From Rhizobacter sp. (GTDB lineage: Bacteria; Pseudomonadota; Gammaproteobacteria; Burkholderiales; Burkholderiaceae_C), in the NCBI GenBank assembly GCA_025355745.1, contig JANXZA010000098.1, forward strand, positions 1-50,988: a DNA stretch of 50,988 nt. Reading direction: 5' to 3'. The position numbers and the translations under genes were made by a program. The notes beneath the pieces were generated by a model, which had not been told where the DNA came from, made no database searches, and worked only from the letters and a program-made list of their open reading frames with translations. Below are positions 29,597 through 39,046 of the stretch, piece after piece. Within the stretch, counting starts at the first letter, position 1; every line of letters begins with the position of its first letter.

Positions 29597-30226
29597 TCAG
29601 AACGAGTAGGAAACCCCGACCTGAAACAAGGGCGCGATGCGCAGGTCGCGCACCGCGTCGTCCAGGCTCTGCCCGCCGCCCAGCGCGCGGCCGAGCCGCG
29701 ACGCGTTGCCGGGGCTTTGCGCCACCAGGCCCAGGTCGGCGCTGAAGCTCCAGCCGCTGCGCGCCGACAGGCCGGTGTAGCCCAGGCCGAGGTAGGGCAG
29801 GGTGGCGGTGTCGCCGGCCGGGTCGTTCGTGGACGGCAGGGCTGCGGGGCCGAAGGACCGGCTGTCGATGCTGAAGCTGCTGCCGACCCCGCCCGACTGG
29901 CCGAGCCAGGGTTGGTAGCGCGGGCCGAGGATCACGCCACTGGTGGCCCGCAAGCCACCGCCGCTGCCCACGCCGATGAGTGGGGCGCTGAGGTAATAGT
30001 CGCCCATCAGGCTCAGGCGGACGGGCTTGCGCCCGGCCGGATTGAAGTCGGCCCAGCCGGCGCGCCAGGCGGGCGCGTTGGTGCCGAACGAGAGCCGGCC
30101 CTGCCAGCGAGCCCAGGGTTCGGTGTTCGGTGCCAGGCCAGTACCGTCGGCCGCGTGGCCCGTGGTGGTGAAGGGGGCGGTGGCAAGGGTGATCAGTCCG
30201 GCAAGCATCCATAGGGTCGTGCGCAT
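29597..30226 (-). CDS. Exported protein with outer-membrane beta-barrel character, function unknown
   Basis: This is a 209-residue protein with a clear signal peptide (MRTTLWMLAGLITLATAPFT, cleavage near GHAA) and a strong GGAAGGAG ribosome site. The mature part is rich in Gly, Ser and aromatic residues arranged in alternating strand-like stretches such as RLSLMGDYYLSAP and YLGLGYTGLSARSGWSFSADL. It ends in GVSYSF, a terminal phenylalanine signature of outer-membrane proteins recognised by the BAM complex. I do not recognise a named family with certainty; similar proteins are annotated as hypothetical in Burkholderiales. Confidence 0.7.
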   Translation of the reverse strand: MRTTLWMLAGLITLATAPFTTTGHAADGTGLAPNTEPWARWQGRLSFGTNAPAWRAGWADFNPAGRKPVRLSLMGDYYLSAPLIGVGSGGGLRATSGVILGPRYQPWLGQSGGVGSSFSIDSRSFGPAALPSTNDPAGDTATLPYLGLGYTGLSARSGWSFSADLGLVAQSPGNASRLGRALGGGQSLDDAVRDLRIAPLFQVGVSYSF

Positions 30227-30349
30227 CGCAAGCTCCTTCCGGTGGGGTGAGTGGCAGATTCATGCTACGACGTTCGGGCTGGCGTGTGTGAGATTGCAGC
30301 GGGCGTTTCACCCCGCAGTTCACGCAATGAGGGGCGGCCGTCGGTCGCA

Positions 30350-31270
30350 TCAGCCTTGCGCGCATTGGCCGCCGGTGCAGCGCGGTCGGCCGCCCAGATC
30401 GAGGCGTGTCTCGACGCTTTCGAAGCCCGCAGCATGCAGCAGGCGCTGCACCGCCGGTGCCTGGTCATGGCCGTGCTCCAGCAGCAGCCAGCCGCCCGGC
30501 ACGTTGTGCGGGGCGGCGCCCTGGACGATCTGACGTAGCGCGTCCAGGCCGTCGCCACCCGGCGACAGCGCGCCCGCCGGCTCGTGCCGCAACGCCGGCA
30601 GGTGCGGGTCGTCGGCCGCGATGTAGGGCGGGTTGGCGAGCGCGAGATGAAAGCGCTGCCCGGGTAGCGCGCCCCACCACGAGCCGTGCGCGAAGCCCAC
30701 ATCGAGCCGGAGGCGCAGCGCGTTCGCACGCGCGACCGTCAAGGCCGCCGCGCTGTTGTCGGTGCCGACGACAGTCGCCCGGGGCTGCACATGCTTGACC
30801 GCCAACGCGATGGCGCCACTGCCGCACCCAAGATCAACGACCGTCGGATGTTCGATGCCCGCGAACGCAACGCCCAGCAGTTCGAGGCCCCAATCGACCA
30901 GCACTTCAGTGTCGGGCCGCGGCACCAGCACATCGGCCGTCACGTTCAAGGTCAGGCCGTGAAACGCCTGCTCGCCGAGCAGGTAGGCGAGCGGCTCGCC
31001 ATCGGCGTGGCGAATCAAACGGGACTGCAGCCAGCGCACCTGATCGGAATCGAGCAGGGCATCGTCATGCGCGAGCAACCAGCTGCGGGGGCGCGCCAGT
31101 GCATGTGCCAGCAGCAGTTGGGCATCGAGCCGTTCCACACCGGCCGCCCGTGCGCGCGCCAGCGCTTGCGCCACCGACCAGACCGGCGCAGACTCGTCGC
31201 CCGCAGTTGCCAGGCCACCTCCGTGCATCGCGCTCCGGTGTTCGTCCTTCGGAGGGTCGTGCGCGCTCAC
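30350..31270 (-). CDS. prmC: PrmC release factor glutamine methyltransferase
   Basis: PrmC methylates the glutamine of the GGQ motif in release factors RF1 and RF2. The 306-residue protein has an N-terminal helical domain, the conserved [20 protein letters not shown] segment, AdoMet motif [15 protein letters not shown] and the catalytic NPPY in [16 protein letters not shown]. The start is a GTG at 31270 that overlaps the prfA stop (GTGA), so the modifying enzyme is made together with one of its substrates. The order hemA-prfA-prmC is widely conserved. Confidence 0.97.
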   Translation of the reverse strand: MSAHDPPKDEHRSAMHGGGLATAGDESAPVWSVAQALARARAAGVERLDAQLLLAHALARPRSWLLAHDDALLDSDQVRWLQSRLIRHADGEPLAYLLGEQAFHGLTLNVTADVLVPRPDTEVLVDWGLELLGVAFAGIEHPTVVDLGCGSGAIALAVKHVQPRATVVGTDNSAAALTVARANALRLRLDVGFAHGSWWGALPGQRFHLALANPPYIAADDPHLPALRHEPAGALSPGGDGLDALRQIVQGAAPHNVPGGWLLLEHGHDQAPAVQRLLHAAGFESVETRLDLGGRPRCTGGQCAQG

Positions 31271-32364
31271 GCGTCGCCGCTTTCCAGCGCCGCGAGCTGC
31301 TCGGCCGACTGCGCCGCCTGGAGCGCGGCCGTCACGTCGTCGAGGTCGCCGTCGAGCACGGCTTGCAGCTTGTACAAGGTCAGGTTGATGCGGTGGTCGG
31401 TGAGGCGGCCCTGCGGGAAGTTGTAGGTGCGGATCCGGTCGCTGCGGTCGCCGCTGCCGATCAGGCCCTTGCGGGTGGCGGCTTCCTTGGCGGCGCGCTC
31501 ATTGCGGTCCTTGTCGCGCAGGCGCGCGGTCAGCACGGCCATCGCCTTGGCCTTGTTGCGGTGCTGCGAGCGGTCGTCCTGACACTCGGCGACGATGCCG
31601 GTCGGCAGGTGGGTGACGCGGATCGCGCTGTCGGTCTTGTTGACGTGCTGGCCGCCGGCGCCACTGGCGCGGAAGGTGTCGATGCGCAGCTCGGCCGGGT
31701 TCAAGGTCACCTCCTCGGCTTCGTCGGCCTCCGGCAGCACGGCCACCGTGCAGGCGCTGGTGTGGATGCGGCCCTGCGTCTCGGTGCTCGGCACGCGCTG
31801 CACGCGGTGCCCGCCGGACTCGAACTTGAGCCGCGCATAGACGCCATCGCCCTCAATGCGGATCACCAGTTCCTTGTAGCCACCAAGGTCGCTGAGGCTC
31901 TCTGACAACAGCTCGGTGCGCCAGCCATGGCGCTCGCAATGGCGCAGGTACATGCGCGCCAGGTCGGCCGCGAACAGCGCCGATTCGTCGCCTCCGGTGC
32001 CGGCGCGGATTTCGAGAAAGGCATTGCGCTCGTCGTCCGGGTCGCGCGGCAGCAGTGCGGTTTGCAGCTCGAAATGCAGGCGCTCGATGTCGGCCTGCGC
32101 TTCGCTGATTTCCTGCTGCGCCAGAGCGGCCATCTCGGGCTCATTCACCGCGTCAGTCAGCATGCCCTGGGCAGCGGACTGGTCGCGTTCGCGCTGTTGA
32201 AAACGCCGGAAGCGTTCGACCAGGCCCGACACCTCGGCATGCTCGCGCGCGAGCGCGCGGTAGCGCTTCATGTCGCTGGCCACGGCCGGGTCGGCCAGCG
32301 TCGCGTCGAGCTCGTGCAGGCGCATCGCGAGGCGCTCGAATTGCTGGCGGAGAGAGTCTTTCAT
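31267..32364 (-). CDS. prfA: Peptide chain release factor 1
   Basis: RF1 recognises UAA and UAG stop codons and triggers peptide release. The 365-residue protein carries the GGQ motif in [16 protein letters not shown] and a PST tripeptide ([18 protein letters not shown]) at the position of the codon-reading PxT motif. It begins [20 protein letters not shown]. The stop overlaps the prmC start. The 148 nt upstream, toward hemA, hold no gene that I can support. Confidence 0.99.
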   Translation of the reverse strand: MKDSLRQQFERLAMRLHELDATLADPAVASDMKRYRALAREHAEVSGLVERFRRFQQRERDQSAAQGMLTDAVNEPEMAALAQQEISEAQADIERLHFELQTALLPRDPDDERNAFLEIRAGTGGDESALFAADLARMYLRHCERHGWRTELLSESLSDLGGYKELVIRIEGDGVYARLKFESGGHRVQRVPSTETQGRIHTSACTVAVLPEADEAEEVTLNPAELRIDTFRASGAGGQHVNKTDSAIRVTHLPTGIVAECQDDRSQHRNKAKAMAVLTARLRDKDRNERAAKEAATRKGLIGSGDRSDRIRTYNFPQGRLTDHRINLTLYKLQAVLDGDLDDVTAALQAAQSAEQLAALESGDA

Positions 32365-32512
32365 GGGGCTGGCGATGGGGGCTGGCGAGGGTGAGCGCGC
32401 GATTCAAGAGACTGGAAGGCAGGAAGCTGGAACGGCGCTGTGCAAGCGCGGCGGCCCAACGTGACCCGCAGCAGTACCTCGGCTGCGCACGCCGGCGTGG
32501 GTGCGAGCGTCG

Positions 32513-33796
32513 CTACCGCGAGTCGTCGGCCGGCGCCCGCGTGCTCTGGCGCAGGAACAGGCGCGACACGGTCTGTGCGAGCTCGGCGCGCTGCTCACCA
32601 TCGGCGGCGTGCAACTCGGTCAAGGTGCCGTGCAGCATCTTCTGCGTCAGGCCGCGCGACAACGCTTCCAGCACCGCGTCAACGTTCTCGCCCCGCGCCA
32701 GCAGCTTGCGGGCGCGCGCGATCTCGGTCGCGCGCCAGTCGTCGGCCTGTGTGTGCAGCGCCTGGATCAGCGGCACCGAACCGCGCTGGGCCAGCCAGTG
32801 CACGAAGCTCTGCACACCGGTTTCGATGATCGCCTCGGCCTGTTCCACGGCCGCCTGGCGGCGCTCGCCGCCAGCCTGAACCAACGAGGCGAGATCGTCC
32901 ACGGTATACAGGTACACGTCGGACAGGCGCGCGACTTCGGGCTCGATGTCGCGCGGCACGGCCAGGTCGATCATGAACATCGGGCGATGCCGGCGCAGCT
33001 TCAACGCCCGCTCCACCGCACCCAGGCCGATGATGGGCAGCGAACTGGCGGTGCAGGAGATCACGATGTCGAAGTCGCCCAGGCGTTGCGGCAGGTCGGC
33101 CAGGCGCAGCGCCTCGGCACCGAAGCGACCGGCCAGCCTTTCGCCGCGTTCCAGCGTGCGGTTCGCCACCGCGATGGAACGCGGGCGGCGCGCTGCGAAA
33201 TGCGTGGCGACGAGTTCGATCATCTCGCCGGCACCGACGAACAACACCTTCGTGTCGGTCAGATTTTCGAACAGTTGCGAGGCCAGGCGCACGGCGGCCG
33301 CGGCCATGCTGATCGAGTGCGCGCCGATCTCGGTGGACGTGCGCACTTCCTTGGCGACTGCGAACGAGCGCTGGAACATCTGGTGCAGCGAGCCGCCCAG
33401 GGTGCCGGCGGTTTCGGCCTCGCGCACGGCCAGCTTCATCTGGCCGAGGATCTGCGGTTCGCCGAGCACCATCGAGTCCAGCCCGCACGCGACGCGGAAC
33501 GCATGGCGCGCCGCCGCACCGCCTTCGAGCACATAGGCATGGTCGCGCAAGGTGTGGCTGGCAACGCCGCCGACGCCGGCCAGCCACTCGACCGCCGGAT
33601 CGACGAGCGCGGCGTTTGCGCCCACATAGACTTCGGTGCGGTTGCAGGTCGAGACGATCGCCACCTCGCTGACGCGCTGCAGGCGTTCGCGGAATCCCCG
33701 CAAGGTGGGCGCGAGCTGCTCGGGCGCAAACGCAAACCGGCCGCGCAGATCGAGGGGCGCGGTGGTGTGGTTCAGGCCGAGGGCGAAAACGCTCAT
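32513..33796 (-). CDS. hemA: Glutamyl-tRNA reductase
   Basis: HemA reduces glutamyl-tRNA to glutamate-1-semialdehyde, the first committed step of C5 heme synthesis. From the ATG at 33796 there are 427 residues beginning [20 protein letters not shown]. The nucleophilic cysteine is in [12 protein letters not shown] and the NADPH-binding region includes [18 protein letters not shown]. The frame is open for 27 codons upstream, but that stretch is not family-like. A TATAAT on the minus strand ends only 6 nt before the ATG, so the mRNA may be leaderless or nearly so. Confidence 0.97.
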   Translation of the reverse strand: MSVFALGLNHTTAPLDLRGRFAFAPEQLAPTLRGFRERLQRVSEVAIVSTCNRTEVYVGANAALVDPAVEWLAGVGGVASHTLRDHAYVLEGGAAARHAFRVACGLDSMVLGEPQILGQMKLAVREAETAGTLGGSLHQMFQRSFAVAKEVRTSTEIGAHSISMAAAAVRLASQLFENLTDTKVLFVGAGEMIELVATHFAARRPRSIAVANRTLERGERLAGRFGAEALRLADLPQRLGDFDIVISCTASSLPIIGLGAVERALKLRRHRPMFMIDLAVPRDIEPEVARLSDVYLYTVDDLASLVQAGGERRQAAVEQAEAIIETGVQSFVHWLAQRGSVPLIQALHTQADDWRATEIARARKLLARGENVDAVLEALSRGLTQKMLHGTLTELHAADGEQRAELAQTVSRLFLRQSTRAPADDSR

Positions 33797-33802
33797 TGGC
33801 CG

Positions 33803-33808
33803 ATTATA
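33803..33808 (-). promoter_or_regulatory. candidate -10 element immediately upstream of hemA
   Basis: A perfect TATAAT is read on the minus strand and separated from the hemA ATG by 6 nt. Transcription from it would begin at or next to the start codon. No good -35 hexamer is seen at the normal spacing, so this is tentative. Confidence 0.4.
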
Positions 33809-33912
33809 AAATTGATGCCGACCGGGCGGGTGACGCCGGCGCGCCCGTATCGCCTTGCCGCGCAAGATCCCGGTCAATCTTTGTTCAACAAGCCTTCCGA
33901 GGGACCCGCTGC

Positions 33913-34209
33913 GTGGGCGTCACCGATCTGCTCTGGCACCTGCTGAACTTCTTCGCGCCGGCCGTCGGCATGGGCTTGATTGCGCCGCTGCTGGCCAAGC
34001 TGCTGTGGCGGCGCGCGCTGGCGCAGGCAAGCTGGACCCGGCTCATCGGTGGCGTCACGGTGGCCTGCGCGGCGGTGCTGGTCACCGGCCTCGTCGTGTT
34101 CGGCCACGACGGCAAGATGGCAACCTATGGCGCGATGGTGCTGGTGTGCGCGCTCACGCTGTGGGGGCTGGGCTTCGGCATGGGGCGGGGCCGGTCTGGC
34201 GCGGCCTGA
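33913..34209 (+). CDS. Small membrane protein, function unknown
   Basis: This is a 98-residue protein starting at a GTG (33913) preceded by a GAGGGA ribosome site. It has three hydrophobic segments: [40 protein letters not shown] and [20 protein letters not shown]. These would span the inner membrane, with a basic loop (KLLWRR) after the first. No catalytic motif is visible. The frame is open upstream to 33796, but without a plausible start or membrane-protein pattern. It is divergent from hemA and convergent with miaB. Confidence 0.65.
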   Translation: MGVTDLLWHLLNFFAPAVGMGLIAPLLAKLLWRRALAQASWTRLIGGVTVACAAVLVTGLVVFGHDGKMATYGAMVLVCALTLWGLGFGMGRGRSGAA

Positions 34210-34273
34210 CCCGGCCCGAGTTGCCTGGGCCGCGTTTCAGACGGGCGCGACTTCAGTCTCGCGCACTCTCACC

Positions 34274-35626
34274 TCAACACGCCACCTCACCGCGCAGCGA
34301 ATGCGTGTTCAAGTCGGTGATGGTCACGTCGATCATCTGACCCACGAGCCGCGCCGGCCCCTTGAAGTTGACCATCCGGTTGCATTCGGTGCGCCCGGTC
34401 AATTCCAGCGGGTCCTTGCGCGACGGGCCTTCCACCAGCACGCGCTGCAGCGTGCCCAGCCGGGTTGCGCTGATGCGCCGGGCGCTCTCGGTCACCGCCT
34501 GCTGCAGCCGGTGCAGGCGCGCCAGCTTCACTGCGGGCGGGGTCTCGTCGCGCAGCGCCGCGGCCGGTGTGCCTGGGCGCGGGCTGAAAACAAAGCTGAA
34601 ACTGTCGTCGAAGCCGATGTCATCGATCAGCTTCATCATCTGCTCGAAGTCGGCCTCGGTCTCGCCGGGAAAGCCGACGATGAAGTCGCTCGACAGGCTG
34701 ATGCCGGGCCGCACCGCGCGCAGCTTGCGCACCGTGCTCTTGTATTCCATCGCGGTGTAGCCGCGCTTCATCGCCATCAACACGCGATCAGCGCCGTGTT
34801 GTACCGGCAGGTGCAGATGGCTCACCAGCTTGGGCACCTTCGCGTACACGTCGATGAGCCGCTGAGTGAATTCGTTAGGGTGGCTGGTGGTGTAGCGAAT
34901 GCGCTCGATGCCGGGCAGCTCGGCCACCGACTCGATGAGCATCGCGAAGTCGGCGATGTCGGCCGTCTTGCCCAGCTTGCCACCCAGCTTGCCCCGGTAG
35001 GCGTTCACGTTCTGCCCGAGCAGCGTCACCTCCTTCACGCCCAGCGCCGCCAGCCCGGCGACTTCGGCCAGCACGGCGTCGAAGGGTCGCGACACCTCTT
35101 CGCCGCGCGTGTACGGCACGACGCAGTAGCTGCAATATTTCGAGCAGCCCTCCATGATCGAGACGAAGGCGCTCGCGCCATCGACCCGCGCCGGCGGCAG
35201 GTGGTCGAACTTCTCGATCTCGGGGAAGCTGATGTCGACCTGCGGGCGCTGCTGCAACGCGCGCTGGTGCAGAAGCTCCGGAAGGCGGTGCAGGGTCTGC
35301 GGGCCTAACACCACGTCGACGTACGGTGCGCGCGCGATGATTGCCTCGCCCTCCTGGCTCGCGACGCAACCGCCGACGCCGATCAGCACGCCCTTGGCCT
35401 TCAGGTGCTTGACGCGGCCGAGGTCGCTGAACACCTTTTCCTGCGCCTTCTCGCGCACCGAGCAGGTGTTGAACAGGATCAGGTCGGCCTCCTCCACATT
35501 CGAGGTCGGCTCGTAGCCCTGCGCAGCGCGCAGCACGTCGGCCATCTTGTCCGAGTCGTACTCGTTCATCTGGCAGCCGAAGGTCTTGATGAAGACTTTC
35601 TTGCCGGCGGCGATGTCGGCACTCAC
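34274..35626 (-). CDS. miaB: MiaB tRNA-2-methylthio-N6-isopentenyladenosine synthase
   Basis: MiaB is a radical-SAM enzyme that adds a methylthio group to i6A37 of tRNAs reading U-starting codons. The UPF0004 domain has its three cysteines in [27 protein letters not shown] and GGCVASQEG. The radical SAM cluster is CSKYCSYC, and a TRAM domain ends the protein. I chose the GTG at 35626, which overlaps the upstream stop (GTGA) and gives 450 residues. A GTG four codons earlier at 35638 is also possible. Confidence 0.97.
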   Translation of the reverse strand: MSADIAAGKKVFIKTFGCQMNEYDSDKMADVLRAAQGYEPTSNVEEADLILFNTCSVREKAQEKVFSDLGRVKHLKAKGVLIGVGGCVASQEGEAIIARAPYVDVVLGPQTLHRLPELLHQRALQQRPQVDISFPEIEKFDHLPPARVDGASAFVSIMEGCSKYCSYCVVPYTRGEEVSRPFDAVLAEVAGLAALGVKEVTLLGQNVNAYRGKLGGKLGKTADIADFAMLIESVAELPGIERIRYTTSHPNEFTQRLIDVYAKVPKLVSHLHLPVQHGADRVLMAMKRGYTAMEYKSTVRKLRAVRPGISLSSDFIVGFPGETEADFEQMMKLIDDIGFDDSFSFVFSPRPGTPAAALRDETPPAVKLARLHRLQQAVTESARRISATRLGTLQRVLVEGPSRKDPLELTGRTECNRMVNFKGPARLVGQMIDVTITDLNTHSLRGEVAC

Positions 35627-36015
35627 GGCTTGACCCACGCATTCGCGGTCTGGTCAAAGGTCCAGGTCTGCGACTCTTCGATCGTGCGCGGCCACGGCCA
35701 CACGGCGGCTTCTTCGGGGCGCAGGATCCACACGTCGCGCACCAGCCCGCCGGCGATGTCGAAGGTGTAGTTCACGAGCAGGCGCGCGCCTGTCAGCGAG
35801 GCCGCCATCACGATCAGGTTGTCCTGATTGCGGATGCGCGAGCCGGGCGCCAGCATCGCCTCGCGGCCGTTCAGCGAGATCTGCGGAAAGTCGCCGACGA
35901 CGATGGCGCCGCGCAAGGCGTTCTGCGGAAAGTTGCGCTGGACCTGCGCAGCGGCCGAAGCCGTCAGCATGGCCGTGAGCACGGTGACAAGAGCACAGCG
36001 GTACATGGTGTTCAT
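35623..36015 (-). CDS. Conserved hypothetical exported protein upstream of miaB
   Basis: This is a 130-residue protein from the ATG at 36015 (another ATG at 36006). A signal peptide is clear: [20 protein letters not shown], then QVQRNF. The mature domain of about 105 residues has a [20 protein letters not shown] segment and a [18 protein letters not shown] segment, which suggest a small beta-rich periplasmic domain. I do not recognise a named family. It is translationally coupled to miaB through a GTGA overlap. Confidence 0.7.
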   Translation of the reverse strand: MNTMYRCALVTVLTAMLTASAAAQVQRNFPQNALRGAIVVGDFPQISLNGREAMLAPGSRIRNQDNLIVMAASLTGARLLVNYTFDIAGGLVRDVWILRPEEAAVWPWPRTIEESQTWTFDQTANAWVKP

Positions 36016-36136
36016 CCAGTGGCTGTCGTGAGACAAGAAGGGGGCCGAATGTTACCGCGCGGCTGTTGCCAGGCGATCAGCTCGGGCGGGCGGGTCGCGT
36101 ACGATGATCGCGTCTCAACGCCCCTCGGAGCACGCC

Positions 36137-36751
36137 ATGTTCGGCATCGCCGACTACGCCTCGTTCGTCGCCGCGATCATCATTTTCCTGATGATCCCGG
36201 GGCCGGGCAACCTGGCGCTGATCACGTCCACGAGCAAGGGCGGCGTGCGTGGCGGGCTGGCGGCCACGTTCGGCGTGATCGCCGGCGACCAGGTGCTGAT
36301 GTGGCTCGCGGTGGCCGGCGTTGCGGCCTTGCTGAGTGCCTATCCGCCGGCCTTCCGCGCCGTGCAGTGGCTGGGCGCCGGCTACCTTGCGTGGCTCGGC
36401 TGGCGGTTGCTGCGCGCGCGGCCCGGCGACGCGCCGGTGCTCAATATAAAGCCGCACCACTACTTCAACCAGGCGTTGCTGATCACCTTGCTGAACCCAA
36501 AGGCGATCGTCTTCTACATGGCCTTTTTCCCGCTCTTCGTCGACCCCGCGCAGCACCGGGGCCTGACCACCTTCGGCGTGATGGCCGCGACCATCGCCAC
36601 GCTGACCTTTGCCTACGGCCTGATCGTCGTGCTGCTCACGCACCGGCTCGCCGAGCGGCTGCGCGCGAGTCCGAAGGTGTCGAGCCGGCTGCAGAAATTG
36701 GCCGGGCTGTTCCTGATCGGGTTCGGCATCAAGCTTGCGCTGTCGCGATGA
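36137..36751 (+). CDS. LysE/RhtB family amino-acid exporter
   Basis: This is a 204-residue inner-membrane exporter with about six hydrophobic helices. The N-terminal FVAAIIIFLMIPGPGNLALI contains the conserved PGPxxL motif of the LysE/RhtB family, and the NPKAIVFYMAFFPLF segment is the second hallmark. A CGGAG ribosome site lies about 9 nt before the ATG at 36137; an earlier ATG at 36104 lacks one. The family exports amino acids such as homoserine, threonine, lysine or leucine; the substrate here is not identifiable. Confidence 0.92.
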   Translation: MFGIADYASFVAAIIIFLMIPGPGNLALITSTSKGGVRGGLAATFGVIAGDQVLMWLAVAGVAALLSAYPPAFRAVQWLGAGYLAWLGWRLLRARPGDAPVLNIKPHHYFNQALLITLLNPKAIVFYMAFFPLFVDPAQHRGLTTFGVMAATIATLTFAYGLIVVLLTHRLAERLRASPKVSSRLQKLAGLFLIGFGIKLALSR

Positions 36752-36794
36752 AGGGTGGGCGACTAAATTGCCCTCGCGCTTCGCAATCAATGGA

Positions 36795-36821
36795 GCCCGC
36801 AGAACGGAGGTTCGTGCGGGC
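36795..36821. terminator. hairpin between lysE-family gene and tRNA-Met
   Basis: GCCCGCA (36795-36801) pairs with TGCGGGC (36815-36821), and an inner GAAC/GTTC pair extends the stem with one bulged G. It lies 44 nt after the exporter stop and 19 nt past the 3' end of the minus-strand tRNA, so it could end either transcript. No long T run follows on either side. Confidence 0.5.
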
Positions 36822-36839
36822 TTCGCGAATTGAAGGTCT

Positions 36840-36916
<77 letters not shown>

Positions 36917-36926
36917 TGAGCCCATA

Positions 36927-36932
36927 ATTATA
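36927..36932 (-). promoter_or_regulatory. -10 element for tRNA-Met
   Basis: A perfect TATAAT on the minus strand is 10 bp upstream of the mature 5' end of the tRNA. A matching -35 hexamer is not obvious in the GC-rich DNA further upstream. Confidence 0.5.
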
Positions 36933-37017
36933 GCGTCCAAGGCATTGCCAGCGGGCGTGTAGTGCGACGGCCCGCTCCGTGCGCTTTCAACGCTCCTTTC
37001 GTCCCACCCGACCGCGC

Positions 37018-38214
37018 ATGTTCAGCTTCTTCAAGAAAAAACCCGTCATCAGCGAGCCGGCCGCGCTCGCACAATCGGCGGCCCCCACGCCGCCGCCGGC
37101 CATCGCGTCCGAGCCGCGCAGTTGGCTGGACAAATTGCGCGGTGCCACCGGCGAGGCGCCACCGCCAATCGAACCGGCCCCGACCTTGGCAGCCGACGAG
37201 TCGCCCGCCGAGTTCGTCGATGAGACCCGTCGCGGTTGGCTCGACAAGCTGCGGGGTGGCTTGCGCAAGACCGGCACCAGCATCGCGCAGGTGTTCACCG
37301 GCACCAAGATCGACGATGCGCTCTACGAGGAACTGGAGGCCGCGTTGTTGATGGCCGATGCGGGCGTGAAGGCGACCGAGTTCCTGCTCGCCGACCTGAA
37401 GCGGCGCGTCAAGGAAGCGAAAGCCACCGCCCCGGTCGCGGTGAAGGGTTTGCTCGCCGATGCGATCGCCGACCTGCTGGCGCCGCTGGAGCAGCCGCTG
37501 CGCGTTGGTGAGCATGTGCCGACGGTCATCATGGTGGTCGGCGTCAATGGCGCGGGCAAGACGACCAGCATCGGCAAGCTCACGCGCCACCTTGCTGATG
37601 CGCACAAGAAGGTGCTGCTCGCCGCCGCCGACACCTTCCGCGCCGCTGCGCGCGAGCAGCTTGCGGTGTGGGCAGAACGGGCCGCGAGTGCGGATCGTTC
37701 AGACGCGCGCGCCGGCACACCCGCGCGCACCTCGCCCGCCCCGAATGCGGTCGAGATCGTCAGCCAGGAAGGTGGCGACCCGGCGGCCGTGACCTTCGAC
37801 GCCGTCGTCGCCGGCAAGGCCCGTGGCTGCGATGTGGTGATCGCCGACACGGCCGGCCGCCTGACGACGCAACTGCATCTGATGGAGGAGTTGAAGAAGG
37901 TGCGCCGCGTCATCGCCAAGGCGCAGGACGGCGCACCGCACGAGGTGCTGCTGGTGGTGGATGGCAACACCGGCCAGAACGCGCTCGCACAGGTGCAGGC
38001 CTTCGACGCCGCGCTGCAACTCACCGGCCTGATCATCACCAAGCTCGACGGCACGGCGAAGGGCGGCGTGTTGGCGGCCGTGGCGCTGTGGTCGCGCGAG
38101 CGGGTGCGCGAAGGTGGCGCGCCGTTGCCGGTTTACTTCATCGGCGTGGGCGAACGGCTCGAAGACCTTCAGACCTTCAGCGCCCGCGAGTTCGCCCAGG
38201 CCCTGCTGGCTTGA
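37018..38214 (+). CDS. ftsY: FtsY signal recognition particle receptor
   Basis: FtsY is the membrane-associated GTPase that receives ribosome-SRP complexes. The 398-residue product starts MFSFFKKKPV. Its A region holds two similar motifs, SWLDKLRG (35-42) and GWLDKLRG (73-80). The NG domain has P-loop GVNGAGKT (175-182), DTFRAAAREQL, DTAGR (277-281), and TKLDGTAKGG. Residues of about 222-243 (RAASADRSDARAGTPARTS region) are an Ala/Ser/Pro/Arg insertion in the I-box between AVWAE and VEIVSQEGGDPAAV, which I do not expect in FtsY. The last 38 nt overlap the gene on the opposite strand. Its partner ffh is 0.8 kb downstream. Confidence 0.97.
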   Translation: MFSFFKKKPVISEPAALAQSAAPTPPPAIASEPRSWLDKLRGATGEAPPPIEPAPTLAADESPAEFVDETRRGWLDKLRGGLRKTGTSIAQVFTGTKIDDALYEELEAALLMADAGVKATEFLLADLKRRVKEAKATAPVAVKGLLADAIADLLAPLEQPLRVGEHVPTVIMVVGVNGAGKTTSIGKLTRHLADAHKKVLLAAADTFRAAAREQLAVWAERAASADRSDARAGTPARTSPAPNAVEIVSQEGGDPAAVTFDAVVAGKARGCDVVIADTAGRLTTQLHLMEELKKVRRVIAKAQDGAPHEVLLVVDGNTGQNALAQVQAFDAALQLTGLIITKLDGTAKGGVLAAVALWSRERVREGGAPLPVYFIGVGERLEDLQTFSAREFAQALLA

Positions 38215-38962
38215 CAGCGGGCGGCTTGCGCAGCGGCATCGACTCGGAGTCGATGTCGTCGAACCAGGTTGACGGCGGTGGCTCCATCAACTCGATTCGT
38301 TCGTCCTGCATCGAGTCCCGCCCCGTGTCTTCGAAGGGATTGACGGCGGCTGCGGTTGGCCGCCCCGCAGGTGCCGAAGCGCCAATGGCCGGCGTTGCGG
38401 CTGCGGCAGCCGCAGCCGTCGATCCGGCGGACACCGTGGCTGGCGGGTTGACCGGCCGCGGCGTGATGGCCTCGCGCGCCGCCTCGGCCGATGGCAACGA
38501 GCCCTCGGTCCACACATGCAGCGGCACCTTCGCGGCCTTCAGCGAACGCGCCATGCGCGCCAGGCGCCGCTCTGCGCGGTCGGCGGCGAGAACTGCAGGC
38601 GCCCGCAACTCGACCACCGCCAGCACCTGCGCATGCATGTCGCAGACGACGAAATCGACGCATTGATTCCCGAGGCGACGCAGCCAGTCGGCATACGAAT
38701 TGCGGCGCGGCACTTTCAGAAAGCGCGACATCGGCACCTGCGCCAGCACGATGCAGTCGGGCAGGGCGCGTGCCAGCACCGAGAAGGCCTGGCGTTCTGC
38801 CAGCGACAACACCCGCGTGGCCTGCGGCGGCCAGCCGATGAGGGTGTCGATGCGGTCCCCGCCAGGCCCGTCAGCACGCCCGCGTCGCGAGCGCCGAACC
38901 AGCCACCCCAGCAGGCCGAGGGCACACGCAGCGAGCAACAGAACGACCGGGACGGTGAGCAT
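38177..38962 (-). CDS. DUF2726 domain protein with N-terminal membrane anchor
   Basis: This 261-residue protein has an N-terminal hydrophobic helix (VPVVLLLAACALGLLGWLV) followed by arginines, giving a cytoplasm-facing single-span anchor. Residues of about 48-165 form a DUF2726-like domain: LSLAERQAFSVLARALPDC, VPMSRFLKVPRRNSY, and CVDFVVCDMHAQVLAVVELR. The domain resembles restriction-endonuclease-type folds in its hydrophobic DFVVCD/VVELR strands, but the function is unknown. A low-complexity Ala/Pro/Ser tail of about 95 residues follows. The 3' end overlaps ftsY by 38 nt in antisense. Confidence 0.78.
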   Translation of the reverse strand: MLTVPVVLLLAACALGLLGWLVRRSRRGRADGPGGDRIDTLIGWPPQATRVLSLAERQAFSVLARALPDCIVLAQVPMSRFLKVPRRNSYADWLRRLGNQCVDFVVCDMHAQVLAVVELRAPAVLAADRAERRLARMARSLKAAKVPLHVWTEGSLPSAEAAREAITPRPVNPPATVSAGSTAAAAAAATPAIGASAPAGRPTAAAVNPFEDTGRDSMQDERIELMEPPPSTWFDDIDSESMPLRKPPAVKPAGPGRTRGR

Positions 38963-39046
38963 CTGGAAGCGCCAAAAACGAGGAATGCACCCTATCCCAA
39001 TGCCGGGGTCCTGTCATCCCTGCGTTGCAGGAACTCTATAAGCCGC

